Assembly (NCBI GenBank): GCA_009841115.1
Contig: VXML01000100.1
Span: 1 to 64,000 of the forward strand
Direction: 5' to 3'
DNA from: Gemmatimonadota bacterium
GTDB lineage: Bacteria > Latescibacterota > UBA2968 > UBA8231
Length of the DNA stretch: 64,000 nt
The notes below the pieces were generated by a model. It saw nothing but the letters and a program-made list of their open reading frames with translations, made no database searches and was not told where the DNA came from. Shown here one piece after another: positions 7,935 to 17,141 of the stretch. The position numbers and the translations under genes are program-made. Numbering within the stretch: the first letter of the stretch is position 1; every line of letters begins with the position of its first letter.

Positions 7935-8939
7935 TCAAGGCAACGAACGGAAACGGGTATTCGCCAACAACATCTCCACCAACAGCAAACCCAAGCCCAC
8001 AGAGAGAAAATAGGCGAAGCGCTCCGAGTAGTTCAGGTGGATTTCGGATTTGATCTCGGTTGCCTCTAATTCGCCGATTTCGCGGTAGATGGCCTCTAGC
8101 TTTTCCTCGCTGGTCGCTCGGTAGTACTGACCGCCGGTGCGCACAGCCACCTCCTGCAAGGTCTCCTCGTCGATCTCCACCTGTACGGTCTGATAGCGGG
8201 TGCCGAAAACCCCGCGCACGGGCCGGCGAATCTCCCCATCGCTGCCCACGCCAATCGTATAGACCCGGATGCCCACGGCCGCGGCTACCTCAGCCGCGGT
8301 CAACGGCTCGACCTCGCCGGCGTTGTTCACGCCATCGGTCAGCAGGATAATCACCTTGCTCTCGGCATCCGAGTCGTGCAGGCGGTTGCAGGCGTTGATC
8401 AGCGCCATGCCAATGGCCGTGCCATCCCATTCCTCGCTGGCGATTTCCACGCCCTGGAGAAACTCCAACAACACTCGATAGTCGAGGGTCAGCGGGCACT
8501 GGGTGAAGCTCTCACCGGCAAAGACGACCATGCCAATGCGATCGCTGTGGCGGCCAGCGATAAAGTCGGCTACCACTTCCTTGGCCACCTGTAAGCGGCT
8601 CTTCTGGCCCTCGTCTAGGTCGTTCAACTCCATGCTCGACGAAATGTCTAACGTCAGCATAATATCGATGCCCTCGCCCGATATTTCCCGCACCTCGCGC
8701 CCGGCTTGCGGGCGAGCCATGGCCGCGATGAGGCAGCCCAAGCCTAGTATCTTCAAGACGAGGAGGCCGTGCCGGAGCTTGGTCCACAGCGACGCGGTGG
8801 CGCGGCGCAACACGCCGAGGTCGGAAAACTGCACGCTGCTCCGGCGACCCCGATGCGCGCGCACATAGCTGTAGAGCAAGACGGGCAACAGCAGCAGCAA
8901 CAACAGCCACTCGGGGTTTTCAAACCGGATGTTCTGCAT
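7935..8939 (-). CDS. batA: BatA-like VWA-domain membrane protein
   Basis: 334 residues with the same layout as batB: membrane helices near residues 10-26 and 58-74, a VWA domain, and a final helix near 310-328. MIDAS residues are present (DISSS at 98-102, the DGTAIGMAL loop, LLTDGVNN). It overlaps the end of the upstream BatD/DUF4381-like gene by 20 bases. The pair batA/batB probably arose by duplication; both keep intact metal sites, so neither looks like a degenerate copy. Role: predicted inner-membrane VWA components acting with the MoxR ATPase. Confidence 0.9.
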   Translation of the reverse strand: MQNIRFENPEWLLLLLLLPVLLYSYVRAHRGRRSSVQFSDLGVLRRATASLWTKLRHGLLVLKILGLGCLIAAMARPQAGREVREISGEGIDIMLTLDISSSMELNDLDEGQKSRLQVAKEVVADFIAGRHSDRIGMVVFAGESFTQCPLTLDYRVLLEFLQGVEIASEEWDGTAIGMALINACNRLHDSDAESKVIILLTDGVNNAGEVEPLTAAEVAAAVGIRVYTIGVGSDGEIRRPVRGVFGTRYQTVQVEIDEETLQEVAVRTGGQYYRATSEEKLEAIYREIGELEATEIKSEIHLNYSERFAYFLSVGLGLLLVEMLLANTRFRSLP

Positions 8940-9852
8940 GGACCTCGGCAGCGCGGGTTGCTACCGCCTCCTCAATAGCGCGCAATATAGCTAGGCCGCC
9001 ATCCGGTGCGCGCCGGGCCGCGTCTAGCGCCGGATGAAAACGGGCGAATTTCACCAAGTCAGCCGCTGCCAAATAGTCGATGATCTGCTGCCTAATCGCG
9101 CCTTCGACTTCAGCCCCTTGCAGCGCGTCCGCTAGCTCAGACGTGGTCTGCTCCATCGCTTCAACTGCCAAGCTCTCCTCCAAGAAGCGGCGCAGATTTT
9201 CCGATAGCAACGAGTAGTATGTTTTGAAATCACCGCGTTCCAACAGACCGCTCGCGGCAATGCGCGCGAATTCAGCCGCGTAGTCTATCGGCTCGGGCGG
9301 GGGCGGAGGCTCTGGGGTGCGGGTGCGACGACGCCAGAGCCATACGCTGCCGAGTATGCAAAGCGCCAACGCCAGCAGTCCAATTGCGACGACCACCCAC
9401 AACGGCACCCCTCCGCTGATGAGCACGGGCGGCTTGATGTCGCGCAGTTGGTCCTCCCCTTCGCTCCGGGCGCTGATGACTTCTATGGCTAAGGGTTGGG
9501 TCGCGCGCAGGAGCGTGTCACCTGCAGTGGTGACAAAGGGCACGGCCACGGCCGGCACCTCGTGCAGCCCCAACTCGTAGAGACGCAACTCGCATTCTTG
9601 CGCTAGCTCAAATTCGGTCGCGATCTCGCGTTGGTGCCAACTAGTGCAACGGGGGGCAAAGTCTCGGAGAATCTGGGACAAATCCGGGACATCGGGACGC
9701 GCAGTGGCGTCGTGGTGGAGCGTCAACGTCAGGCGAATGGGATCGCCGAGCCGAGCCGTCGCGGTGTCCAAGGTCGCCTCGGCCCGAGGGTCCTGGGCGT
9801 ACAGACCCTCGGCGAGGACGATTAGCGCGGCGAACAGACCGCCCAGATACAT
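8920..9852 (-). CDS. BatD/DUF4381-like membrane protein
   Basis: 310 residues: a signal peptide (to about residue 19), a short BatD-like beta domain (about 22-125, GDPIRLTLTL as in BatD), a membrane helix (about 150-172), a proline-rich linker and a helical cytoplasmic domain (about 190-300) of the type seen in DUF4381 proteins found beside BatA. It starts one base inside the end of the DUF4340 gene and overlaps batA by 20 bases. Its tail resembles that of batD (YYSLLSENLRRFLEE versus FYGEVRAAVLEFVAD), so it may be a shortened BatD paralogue. Function unknown; probably couples the VWA proteins to the MoxR/DUF58 module. Confidence 0.72.
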   Translation of the reverse strand: MYLGGLFAALIVLAEGLYAQDPRAEATLDTATARLGDPIRLTLTLHHDATARPDVPDLSQILRDFAPRCTSWHQREIATEFELAQECELRLYELGLHEVPAVAVPFVTTAGDTLLRATQPLAIEVISARSEGEDQLRDIKPPVLISGGVPLWVVVAIGLLALALCILGSVWLWRRRTRTPEPPPPPEPIDYAAEFARIAASGLLERGDFKTYYSLLSENLRRFLEESLAVEAMEQTTSELADALQGAEVEGAIRQQIIDYLAAADLVKFARFHPALDAARRAPDGGLAILRAIEEAVATRAAEVHAEHPV

Positions 9853-11267
9853 TACGGACTGTCAGTGCCGCTGTCGTCGGGATCTTCGCTGCTGGCGGCG
9901 GGTGCAGCCGGCTTTTTGGGAGCTTGCGCCACGTCGTCTATATCCAGGTCCAACTCGGCAAAGTCGTCGCCACTGACGACGTACACCGCATCGTCGTCCT
10001 CCTGTTGCAGGTACGAGGTCCCGGCGGCTGCGCTGAAGCGAGCGGTCAGCAGGGCTTGCCCTTCGCTGAGGAGTTCGATACTGAAAACAGAAGTGGCCTC
10101 GGCGGGCAATTCCTCGGCAAAATCCTCGACTTCGAGTTGCTCCAAGTCGCTCAAGAGGCTGTTGAGCTTCCACGATTTGGCATCGCGTCCCACAGGTTCG
10201 GACAAATTCCACACACCACTCGTGTCCTTGTCGGCTGCAAACGCGGGTGCAGCCCCGCGAGTCAAGACGATGCGCTCGACCTGATCGCGCTCAAAGCGCA
10301 GCGGCTCTTTGTCGCGCAGGTCGGAGATGCTCTTGGTAAGCTCTTGCACGAGCGTCGAATCGACCAAGAAGACCTGCGGCCGACTGGCGTCGCGCGCGTA
10401 CCAACGGCCCTGTTCGTCCGCGCCGCCAATGGCCAAGCGCTTCTCGGCCCGGTCTGCGCCGACGAGCAGGGTGATCTCCACCTGCGACGCGCGCGCTCCC
10501 AAGCCATAGCTGGCCAAGGCGGTGGTATCTGGATCTTCGGCGACAAAAGCCTCAATCTCGGCTTGGTCGATTTTGTCGAGTAAGCCGTTTACCGCATCGG
10601 CGTCGGCGCGAGCAGCTACCGGCTCGCGCATTTGCCAGTTCGACTCGGCCCGCGCCAGCATAGCCCCGCCACCTGTGCCCCACCGCTGCACCTGCATCAC
10701 CTCGTCTTTGGCAAAGGCCAGCACCCGGCGGTCGCGCAGGTCAAAAGCGCGCTTGTCGAGGTTGTCGAAGCGCCAAGCGCGCACCACAAAGATCTCGGGA
10801 TTGTCGCCTTGTAGCTGGGCGTACGTGAAGCGGTCAGTAGGACTGTCCGCCCCAAAAGCCACCACCTGCTCAGCGCCGCCCTCGGTTTGCAGCCGCACCT
10901 TGAGTCGCGGCGCGTCAAGCCCGTATTGGGCGGCTTCCTCTGCGCTCGCCGCCGCACTATCGACGACCACCTTTTCCCGCTCGCACTCGAGCAAATTGCG
11001 CAAGTAGCGCTCTACGGCTTCTTGATCCGCGCCGTCGGTCATGGGCGCGCTCAGGTTCCAGCCGCCCGTCCCCTTGTCCAACACCAAGGCATCATCGCCG
11101 CGCAACAGTTCGAGCCGCTGTGCATCATCGTCTTGGAAGACGAATAGCTGCTTGGATTTTTCGGCTTCTTGGCGGCGCTCCTCACCGCCTTTGATCTCGT
11201 ACAAATAGACAAAGGCCAACAGCGCCACAAAGACAGCACCGATTGCGATATTGGTCTTGAATTTCAT
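9852..11267 (-). CDS. DUF4340 domain-containing membrane-anchored protein
   Basis: 471 residues. One N-terminal membrane helix (about 8-24, IAIGAVFVALLAFVYLYE) is followed by a long extracytoplasmic part made of repeated beta-rich units with W-x-L-S/R-x-P motifs (GGWNLSAPM, SNWQMREPV, GVWNLSEPV), as in DUF4340 proteins, and an acidic C-terminal tail rich in Ala, Pro and Asp. DUF4340 genes commonly follow GldG-like ABC components, as here, where its ATG overlaps the GldG-like stop by 4 bases. A role as an accessory subunit of that transporter is inferred from this linkage; no biochemical activity is known to me. Confidence 0.85.
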   Translation of the reverse strand: MKFKTNIAIGAVFVALLAFVYLYEIKGGEERRQEAEKSKQLFVFQDDDAQRLELLRGDDALVLDKGTGGWNLSAPMTDGADQEAVERYLRNLLECEREKVVVDSAAASAEEAAQYGLDAPRLKVRLQTEGGAEQVVAFGADSPTDRFTYAQLQGDNPEIFVVRAWRFDNLDKRAFDLRDRRVLAFAKDEVMQVQRWGTGGGAMLARAESNWQMREPVAARADADAVNGLLDKIDQAEIEAFVAEDPDTTALASYGLGARASQVEITLLVGADRAEKRLAIGGADEQGRWYARDASRPQVFLVDSTLVQELTKSISDLRDKEPLRFERDQVERIVLTRGAAPAFAADKDTSGVWNLSEPVGRDAKSWKLNSLLSDLEQLEVEDFAEELPAEATSVFSIELLSEGQALLTARFSAAAGTSYLQQEDDDAVYVVSGDDFAELDLDIDDVAQAPKKPAAPAASSEDPDDSGTDSP

Positions 11268-14200
11268 GCTTGCTCCTCTTGGACAAAGACCTTTTTAATC
11301 CACACGAGAATAGCCGCGTTGACCACAAAAACCGCGGCGTAGAGCAGTTGGACCGTCTCGTTGGGAATCAGCGAGAACCCAAGGCCGGCACCCGTGAAAA
11401 TCGTCAGCGCGACCACGCCAGCGCACAACACCGCAAACACCAAGCCGGCTTGCCAAGCCCACGCCGCGTGCCGATAGAGGCCGTAGCCAATGGCCGCCGA
11501 GGCCAAGGCCGCGATCAATTTGACCTCGCCCTCAAAGATCGCCCCCTCGCTGGTGGCAATGATGCCGCTGATGAAGAAGAACATCGCATTGCCCCAAAAG
11601 GTGTACACCAGCCACGAGACAAAGCCCTCGGCATAGGTCTGATAGCCGCGCCTGAGCACCATGACCATGCCCGACAAAGCGACCGCAAACGGCACGATAA
11701 ACACCGAAACCCAGAGAATGACCGCACCTTGATTGCCGATCAGGTTGATGGGATTAAAGGCGGGTTGCTTGTCGGCAATGGTCAGACGGTCTTCGTCTTC
11801 GGTGAGCCAACTGACGCTGCCGAGGAATAGCTCGCCATTGGCCTGCTGGGCAAAGTACTGGTTAGAGGCAAAATCCGCATCGCCGATGACCACCAATCGC
11901 GTCTGTCCCTCGGATGCTAAGCTAGTATCCACGTCTGCGGCAACGGCCACTGCCAGCGGCACGGGGCCGCGAACATCCATTTCCGGGTCGAATGCCACCT
12001 CGCCGCCATCGCCCACTATGGGTGCCAGATCTTTTTCGCCCCAACTGCTTTTGTGGGTGTACGCCAACGCGGCGATGTCCGGCTCCTTGAGCCGGTGTTC
12101 GGTCATCTGCACCGAGCGCGCCAGCGGAAAGAAGCTCATCGTGCCAGCGGATAGCTTTTCAGTGATCGGGTGGTCGCCGTAGTTGATGACTACCGGCACT
12201 GAGACATCCGCGCCAAAAAGCTGGCCCAAGCCGCTCAGATCGACGACGAAGTCCTGTCCCAGCTCGACCGAGTACTCGTTCAGCAACGCTTCGAGTCCAG
12301 TCGGCTGGCCCGGATCGAGCAAAAACAGCGCGCTGCCCCCGCGAGCCAAGTATTGCCCCAGCACTTCAGCCTCAGTCGCGTCAAAGCGCTCCTTCGGCCC
12401 CAAGACCACCACTAAGGTAGCGTCATCGGGCACCGGCTCGGCGAGCGTCAGCCCTGCCTCGACCGCGAAGTTTAGCTCCTTGAGGCGACTCTTGAGCGTG
12501 GAATAGCCGAGTTCATCTACTTGATCCAGCTCGACCTCGCCGTGGCCGCTGGTGAAATAGGCCCTTAGCTCGCGGCCTTTGAGCGCCTTGAGAATGGCAT
12601 TGCTCAACGCCTCTTCGCTCTGGGCGGTGATGCGCTCCGTGCGCACTTGCCCTTCGTCGATTACTTCAATGATCGAGGTCCCGCGCTCGCGGATGTTGTT
12701 CTGCTCGACGCGCAACCGGTTTTTCTGCGGATCGAGCAACTCGTAGTCGAAGTTGGGCGATACATAGCTGTATTCCTTTAAGAGATCCTCAAAGCGCATA
12801 TTCTCCATCTCAGCCATGAAGGTCTTGACGCTGACGTACTGGCCGTTGTCTTCAAGCGGCGAGAGGAGTCGGTAGGTGTCGTTCGAGAGCGTAAACAGCG
12901 CGTCAGCCGTCATGTCCTTGCGGAGGTGGTAGCGGTCGCCGAGAAAGTTGACTAGCGCGGCAATGCCGAGTGAAATCACAATGCCCAACCCGGCCGCGCT
13001 CAAGTCGGCCAAGCTCCAGCGCCCCTTGCGCGAAACGACCACAATGCCGACCAAGGCGATCAGCCCTGGGTACAGCACCACGCTGAGCCAGAAAATCCAC
13101 TCGCTGTCACTTTCGGTCAGGGCGATGGGATTGTGGCCCGGCTCGCGGGGGCGGATCGAGATCAGGGCCTCGTCCTCGGCCAGCCAACTCAGGGCGTTGA
13201 GCGCCAAATCGCCGTTGCCTTGGACGCCGAAGTACTGGTTGGTGGCAAAGTCCGAATCCCCAAAGACCACCAAGCGGCCCCCCTCCTCGGTGTCTCGGGC
13301 CGCGACGGCCAAGGACACCGGCCCGGGCTGATCGACGCCCTCGTCGAGCTTGACCGTCTGATTGCCCTCGCTGGTGAGCACGCTCAAGTCGGTTTCAGCC
13401 CAACCGGCCTCCGACGTCATAACCAAGGACCCTCCTTCGCGGCCGCCGCCCTCGTCAAAGCTCACCGAGCGCCCGAGTTGAAAGAAGGTCATCACGCCCT
13501 GGTGCTTGCGCGTGACCGGATGATCGCCGTAGGAGAGGGCAACCGGCGTGGTAAAATCGAGGCCAAAAAGCGAGCCAATGCCGCTGGTGTCGATGACGAA
13601 ATCGTCGCCGACCGCCACGCCCCACTCGCCCAACAGCTCTGCTAAGCCGCTGTCGGCAAGCGGGTCCAAGAGCAACAGCAGGGCTCCGCCTTCTGCTAGG
13701 TAGGAGCGTATGGCCTCGACTTCCACTGGGAAGAAAGGGGTGCGCGGGCCAGCTACAACCAGCACGGCGCAATCTTCGGGTACCGCCCCCTCGCGGGCGA
13801 GGAAGAGCGAATCTTCGACCGCATAGTCGATCGCCCCCAATTGGACCTTTAACTGCTCTAGCCCATCGGGTTGGTTGACGAGCTGGCGCTCGCCGTGCCC
13901 CACCGTCAGGTAGATCCGGTCTTGGCGCTCGCGCGTCAGCTTGAGCAGCGAATTGACGATCTCGCGCTCTTCGAGCTCGGTGATTTGCTGTTGTTTATCG
14001 CCGCTTTCCAACACCAGCGTGTCGTAGCGGCGGATGCCGTAGTCCTCGGTGCGGAGCGGGTCGCGGTCTGGGTCGATGAATTCGTAGCTGAAGCGGGTGC
14101 TATACGTCTCAAACTCGGCCAACAGCAGTTCGAGTCCGGCGTTTTCGCCCCCCTCCATAAAGGCGAGGGCGTGGACATCCCTGTCCAGCGCCTTGAGCGT

Positions 14201-14515
14201 CTCCACCGTCAGGTCAGCGAGGCTGTGCAGTCGCCCCTCGGTCAGGTCGAAGCGCTCGGGATAGCGGTTGCCCAAAAAATTGACCATGGCCACAATGCCA
14301 AAGACCATGATGCCGCCCCAAAAGGCGTTGAGCCAGCGGCCGTACTGGCGAAAGAGCGCCGGATTGAGCAAGCCGGCCGCGGCCACCATCAGGGCACCGA
14401 GTGCCAAGTTGAAAAGCCCGACCGAGCCGCTCTCGGCATTGAGCAGATAGGCCAAGCCACCCGCGACCATCAGCGCCGCGCCGACGAGCCCCAAGGGCGT
14501 GGTATATGCCTTCAT
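11264..14515 (-). CDS. Double-length GldG-like ABC transporter auxiliary protein
   Basis: 1083 residues, about twice a usual GldG (gliding-motility ABC auxiliary component). The ATG at 14515 has GGAGG 8 bases upstream and lies 2 bases after the permease stop; an in-frame ATG at 14530 would overlap the SD sequence and is rejected. The protein contains two tandem copies of the same unit. Each begins with a membrane helix and NFLG(N/D)RY (about residues 78 and 522), and continues with a Y-x-F-(I/L)DP segment, a (V/S)GHGE motif, LLLDP, a GDHP(V/I)T motif, an FGDSDFA/IGDADFA motif, SWL(A/T)ED and NPI. A third membrane region of several helices closes the protein (about 940-1080). Expected to sit in the inner membrane with the neighbouring ABC permease and ATPase. 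Substrate unknown. Confidence 0.85.
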   Translation of the reverse strand: MKAYTTPLGLVGAALMVAGGLAYLLNAESGSVGLFNLALGALMVAAAGLLNPALFRQYGRWLNAFWGGIMVFGIVAMVNFLGNRYPERFDLTEGRLHSLADLTVETLKALDRDVHALAFMEGGENAGLELLLAEFETYSTRFSYEFIDPDRDPLRTEDYGIRRYDTLVLESGDKQQQITELEEREIVNSLLKLTRERQDRIYLTVGHGERQLVNQPDGLEQLKVQLGAIDYAVEDSLFLAREGAVPEDCAVLVVAGPRTPFFPVEVEAIRSYLAEGGALLLLLDPLADSGLAELLGEWGVAVGDDFVIDTSGIGSLFGLDFTTPVALSYGDHPVTRKHQGVMTFFQLGRSVSFDEGGGREGGSLVMTSEAGWAETDLSVLTSEGNQTVKLDEGVDQPGPVSLAVAARDTEEGGRLVVFGDSDFATNQYFGVQGNGDLALNALSWLAEDEALISIRPREPGHNPIALTESDSEWIFWLSVVLYPGLIALVGIVVVSRKGRWSLADLSAAGLGIVISLGIAALVNFLGDRYHLRKDMTADALFTLSNDTYRLLSPLEDNGQYVSVKTFMAEMENMRFEDLLKEYSYVSPNFDYELLDPQKNRLRVEQNNIRERGTSIIEVIDEGQVRTERITAQSEEALSNAILKALKGRELRAYFTSGHGEVELDQVDELGYSTLKSRLKELNFAVEAGLTLAEPVPDDATLVVVLGPKERFDATEAEVLGQYLARGGSALFLLDPGQPTGLEALLNEYSVELGQDFVVDLSGLGQLFGADVSVPVVINYGDHPITEKLSAGTMSFFPLARSVQMTEHRLKEPDIAALAYTHKSSWGEKDLAPIVGDGGEVAFDPEMDVRGPVPLAVAVAADVDTSLASEGQTRLVVIGDADFASNQYFAQQANGELFLGSVSWLTEDEDRLTIADKQPAFNPINLIGNQGAVILWVSVFIVPFAVALSGMVMVLRRGYQTYAEGFVSWLVYTFWGNAMFFFISGIIATSEGAIFEGEVKLIAALASAAIGYGLYRHAAWAWQAGLVFAVLCAGVVALTIFTGAGLGFSLIPNETVQLLYAAVFVVNAAILVWIKKVFVQEEQA

Positions 14516-14517
14516 GC

Positions 14518-15300
14518 TCAGCGCCTCCATCTCCGCGATTCAATGACGCGCGTGGTCAAAAACAAGCAGAAAAAGGTAAAGCTCAGGTAGAACACCACGT
14601 CCTTGGTGTCGATGACGCCGCGCTGGAAATCTTCGAGGTGTGCTATAAAGGAGAGGTACTGCAGGATTTTGGCGGCTGTCGGGCCGGCAAAGTTCGCCGA
14701 CCAGTCGATGAGCCAGAACAGGAGCAACATGCCAAAGGTCAGTAGCACGGCGACGATCTGATTTTCAGTAAGCGCCGAGGCCAAGATGCCCACGGAGATG
14801 AAGGTCGCGCCGAGGAACAAGTAGCCTAAGTAGCCGGAAAAAATCGGGCCCCAGTCGGGCGAGCCGTACACTTCGAGGATGAGAAAGTAGATCAGCGTCA
14901 GGCTCACAATGATGCCGTAGAGCGAAAAGCAGGCAAAAAACTTGCCCAACATCACCTCGATGGTGCGCAAAGGCGAGGTCATCAGCAATTCAATGGTGCC
15001 CGACTTCTTCTCCTCGGCAAACAGCCGCATGGTCAGCATTGGGATGACTAAGAGCCAGATGAAGTCCATGACCGCGAAGAACTGGGTGATGACCATCTCG
15101 TTGAGATTGAGTGCCGGCATCCCCCCCATGCCCATCTGCGCCCGCTGGCCAAACTGCAAGCACCAGAGGTTGAACTGCATCAGGATGTTGCGAAACAAAT
15201 AACCCGAGAGAAACAAGAACACGCCGGCGATCACATAGGCGACCGGCGAAACAAAATAGGAGCGCATCTCCTTGGTGTACACCGCGGCAAAATTACGCAT
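14518..15300 (-). CDS. ABC-2 type transporter permease (GldF-like)
   Basis: 260 residues with six hydrophobic helices, opening with KEMRSYFVSPVAYVIAGVFL, the characteristic start of GldF/NosY-like ABC-2 permeases, and containing the EEKKSGTIELLMTSP motif of this family at about residues 95-109. The gene starts one base after the stop of the ABC ATPase gene (ATG at 15300) and is followed by the GldG-like gene after 2 bases, so ATPase, permease and auxiliary protein form one transport unit. The transported substrate cannot be predicted. Confidence 0.9.
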   Translation of the reverse strand: MRNFAAVYTKEMRSYFVSPVAYVIAGVFLFLSGYLFRNILMQFNLWCLQFGQRAQMGMGGMPALNLNEMVITQFFAVMDFIWLLVIPMLTMRLFAEEKKSGTIELLMTSPLRTIEVMLGKFFACFSLYGIIVSLTLIYFLILEVYGSPDWGPIFSGYLGYLFLGATFISVGILASALTENQIVAVLLTFGMLLLFWLIDWSANFAGPTAAKILQYLSFIAHLEDFQRGVIDTKDVVFYLSFTFFCLFLTTRVIESRRWRR

Positions 15301-15301
15301 A

Positions 15302-16234
15302 TTAAGCTGCTACCTCCTCGCTAGTCAGGCTCAGGAAAATGTCTTCGAGGGTCATGTCGAGCGGCCGCAATTCGCGGAGACTGAAGCCGCTTTCCACGAC
15401 CTTGCGGGTCAGGTCGTCGCGCACGTCGGCACCGGGAGCACTCGTCACCACGTACGCGCCTTCTTCGCCGCTGGCTTCCACCTCCAACACGCCTTCCAAC
15501 TGGCCGATCATGCCCAGCACCTGCTCGCTGGGACCATCTATGTGGGCGCGCAACATCTCGCCCTCCTTGAGTTGGGCCATGAGGCTTTCGGGCGTGCCTT
15601 GGCCGGCAATGCGGCCGTTGTTGATGATCGCCACTTGCCCGCAGGTCATGCTCACTTCCGACAGAATGTGAGTGCTGAGAATGACCGTGTGGTCGCCCCC
15701 CAGCCCCTTGATGACCTCGCGGATTTCAATGATCTGCTTGGGGTCGAGGCCCACAGTCGGCTCGTCGAGGATCAGAACCTCTGGCTCGTGGACGAGGGCC
15801 TGGGCCAAACCGACGCGCTGCCGATACCCCTTGGACAGGTGGCCGATCACCGTGTGGCGCTGGTGGGCAATGCCGGTTTTTTCCATGGTGTCGTCGATCC
15901 GGCTGTTGAGAGCTGCGCTGGGCACGCCCTTGATTTTGGCGACAAAGCGCAAATAGGCGTTTACCGTCATATCGTGGTAGAGCGGCGGCTGCTCGGGCAG
16001 ATAGCCGATGCGCTTGCGCACCTCCATGGACTCTTCGATGATGTCGAAACCAGCGACTTTGGCTTCGCCCTGCGAAGGTGGCAGATAACAGGTAAGTATG
16101 CGCATCGTCGTAGTCTTGCCCGCGCCATTCGGCCCGAGGAAACCGAGGACGACGCCCTTGTCAACATTAAAGGACACATTCTCCACGGCCACGACATCTC
16201 CGTAGTATTTGGACAGTTCGCGTACTTCAATCAC
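15302..16234 (-). CDS. ABC transporter ATP-binding protein (GldA-like)
   Basis: 310 residues. Walker A GPNGAGKTT is at 34-42, the signature LSKGYRQ at 133-139, Walker B VLILDEP at 153-159 and the switch His in STHIL shortly after; all are intact. The C-terminal ~80 residues form the extra domain seen in GldA and other ABC-2 exporters. The start is GTG at 16234 with a strong AAGGAGG 7 bases upstream. It lies 12 bases after the DUF58 gene and directly before its permease. It drives the GldF/GldG-like module embedded in the Bat operon. Confidence 0.92.
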   Translation of the reverse strand: MIEVRELSKYYGDVVAVENVSFNVDKGVVLGFLGPNGAGKTTTMRILTCYLPPSQGEAKVAGFDIIEESMEVRKRIGYLPEQPPLYHDMTVNAYLRFVAKIKGVPSAALNSRIDDTMEKTGIAHQRHTVIGHLSKGYRQRVGLAQALVHEPEVLILDEPTVGLDPKQIIEIREVIKGLGGDHTVILSTHILSEVSMTCGQVAIINNGRIAGQGTPESLMAQLKEGEMLRAHIDGPSEQVLGMIGQLEGVLEVEASGEEGAYVVTSAPGADVRDDLTRKVVESGFSLRELRPLDMTLEDIFLSLTSEEVAA

Positions 16235-16246
16235 TGTACTTCCTCC

Positions 16247-17122
16247 TTAGTGTCGCTGCATCCGCGTGCGAAAAAAGTGAATGAGAGGTTCGACATAGGG
16301 GCGCGACAGGTCAATCGCGATTTCGTCAACGCCCGCCTTGTGTAATAGACTGCTGCGGCGCTCAGCCACGGCCCGCTGTTCGGCGGCGAAAAACGCGCGC
16401 ACGCCCTCGTGGCCGCTATCGACGAGTACCTGTTGGCCGGTCTCGGCGTCTTGCAGGTTGATAAAACCAACATCCGGTAGGTCCCACTCGCGTGGGTCGC
16501 TCACTACCACGGCGATCAAGTCGTGGCGCTGGCTCAAGTGCCGCAGTGCCGGCTCGTAGCCTTGGTCGAGAAAATCGGAGATGACAAAGATCACGCTGCG
16601 GCGGTGCAAGACGCGGCTGAGGTATTCCAAGGCTCCGGCGATGGAGGTCTTGCGCCCCTGCGGCTGAAAGTACAGCAGCTCGCGCAGTACGCGCAGCACG
16701 TGCTTGCGCCCCTTTTTCGGCGGCACGAAGACCTCGACCTCGTCAGTGAAGATGAGCAAGCCCACGCGGTCGTTGTTCTTGATCGCGCTAAAGGCCAACA
16801 GCGCCGAGACCTCAACCCCTATTTCCCCCTTCATCTGCTGCTGTGAGCCAAAGGCCCCGGACGCGCTGGCATCTACCACCAGCATGACGGTCAGCTCTCG
16901 CTCTTCGTCGAATATTTTGATGAAGGGCGCGCCCACCCGCGCCGTTACGTTCCAGTCGATGTGGCGCACATCGTCGCCGGGCTGGTACTCGCGCGCTTCG
17001 GCAAACTCCATCCCCCGCCCCTTAAACGCCGAGTGGTATTCGCCCGCGAAGAGGTTGTTCACCATGCTGCGAGTGTGAATCTCGATCAGGCGAACTTTGT
17101 CGAGTATCTCTTTGGGAATCAC
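16247..17122 (-). CDS. DUF58 domain protein
   Basis: 291 residues from a GTG at 17122, chosen because DUF58 proteins typically begin with (M)IPKEIL-like sequence and because the moxR stop lies 19 bases upstream; a longer in-frame reading to 17266 overlaps moxR and is low in family likeness. The DUF58 core motif REYQPGDDVRHIDWNVTAR is present (about residues 46-64), followed by a VWA-like fold with DASAS in the metal site region. DUF58 genes nearly always follow MoxR AAA+ genes and are believed to work with them in assembling or modifying envelope complexes. No membrane helices are visible, so it is probably cytoplasmic. Confidence 0.9.
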   Translation of the reverse strand: MIPKEILDKVRLIEIHTRSMVNNLFAGEYHSAFKGRGMEFAEAREYQPGDDVRHIDWNVTARVGAPFIKIFDEERELTVMLVVDASASGAFGSQQQMKGEIGVEVSALLAFSAIKNNDRVGLLIFTDEVEVFVPPKKGRKHVLRVLRELLYFQPQGRKTSIAGALEYLSRVLHRRSVIFVISDFLDQGYEPALRHLSQRHDLIAVVVSDPREWDLPDVGFINLQDAETGQQVLVDSGHEGVRAFFAAEQRAVAERRSSLLHKAGVDEIAIDLSRPYVEPLIHFFRTRMQRH

Positions 17123-17141
17123 GGCTCGGCTTACCTTAGCT

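Noticed and set aside
15272-16345. 357-residue plus-strand open frame
   Set aside because: Antisense to the ABC ATPase gene with intact Walker motifs.
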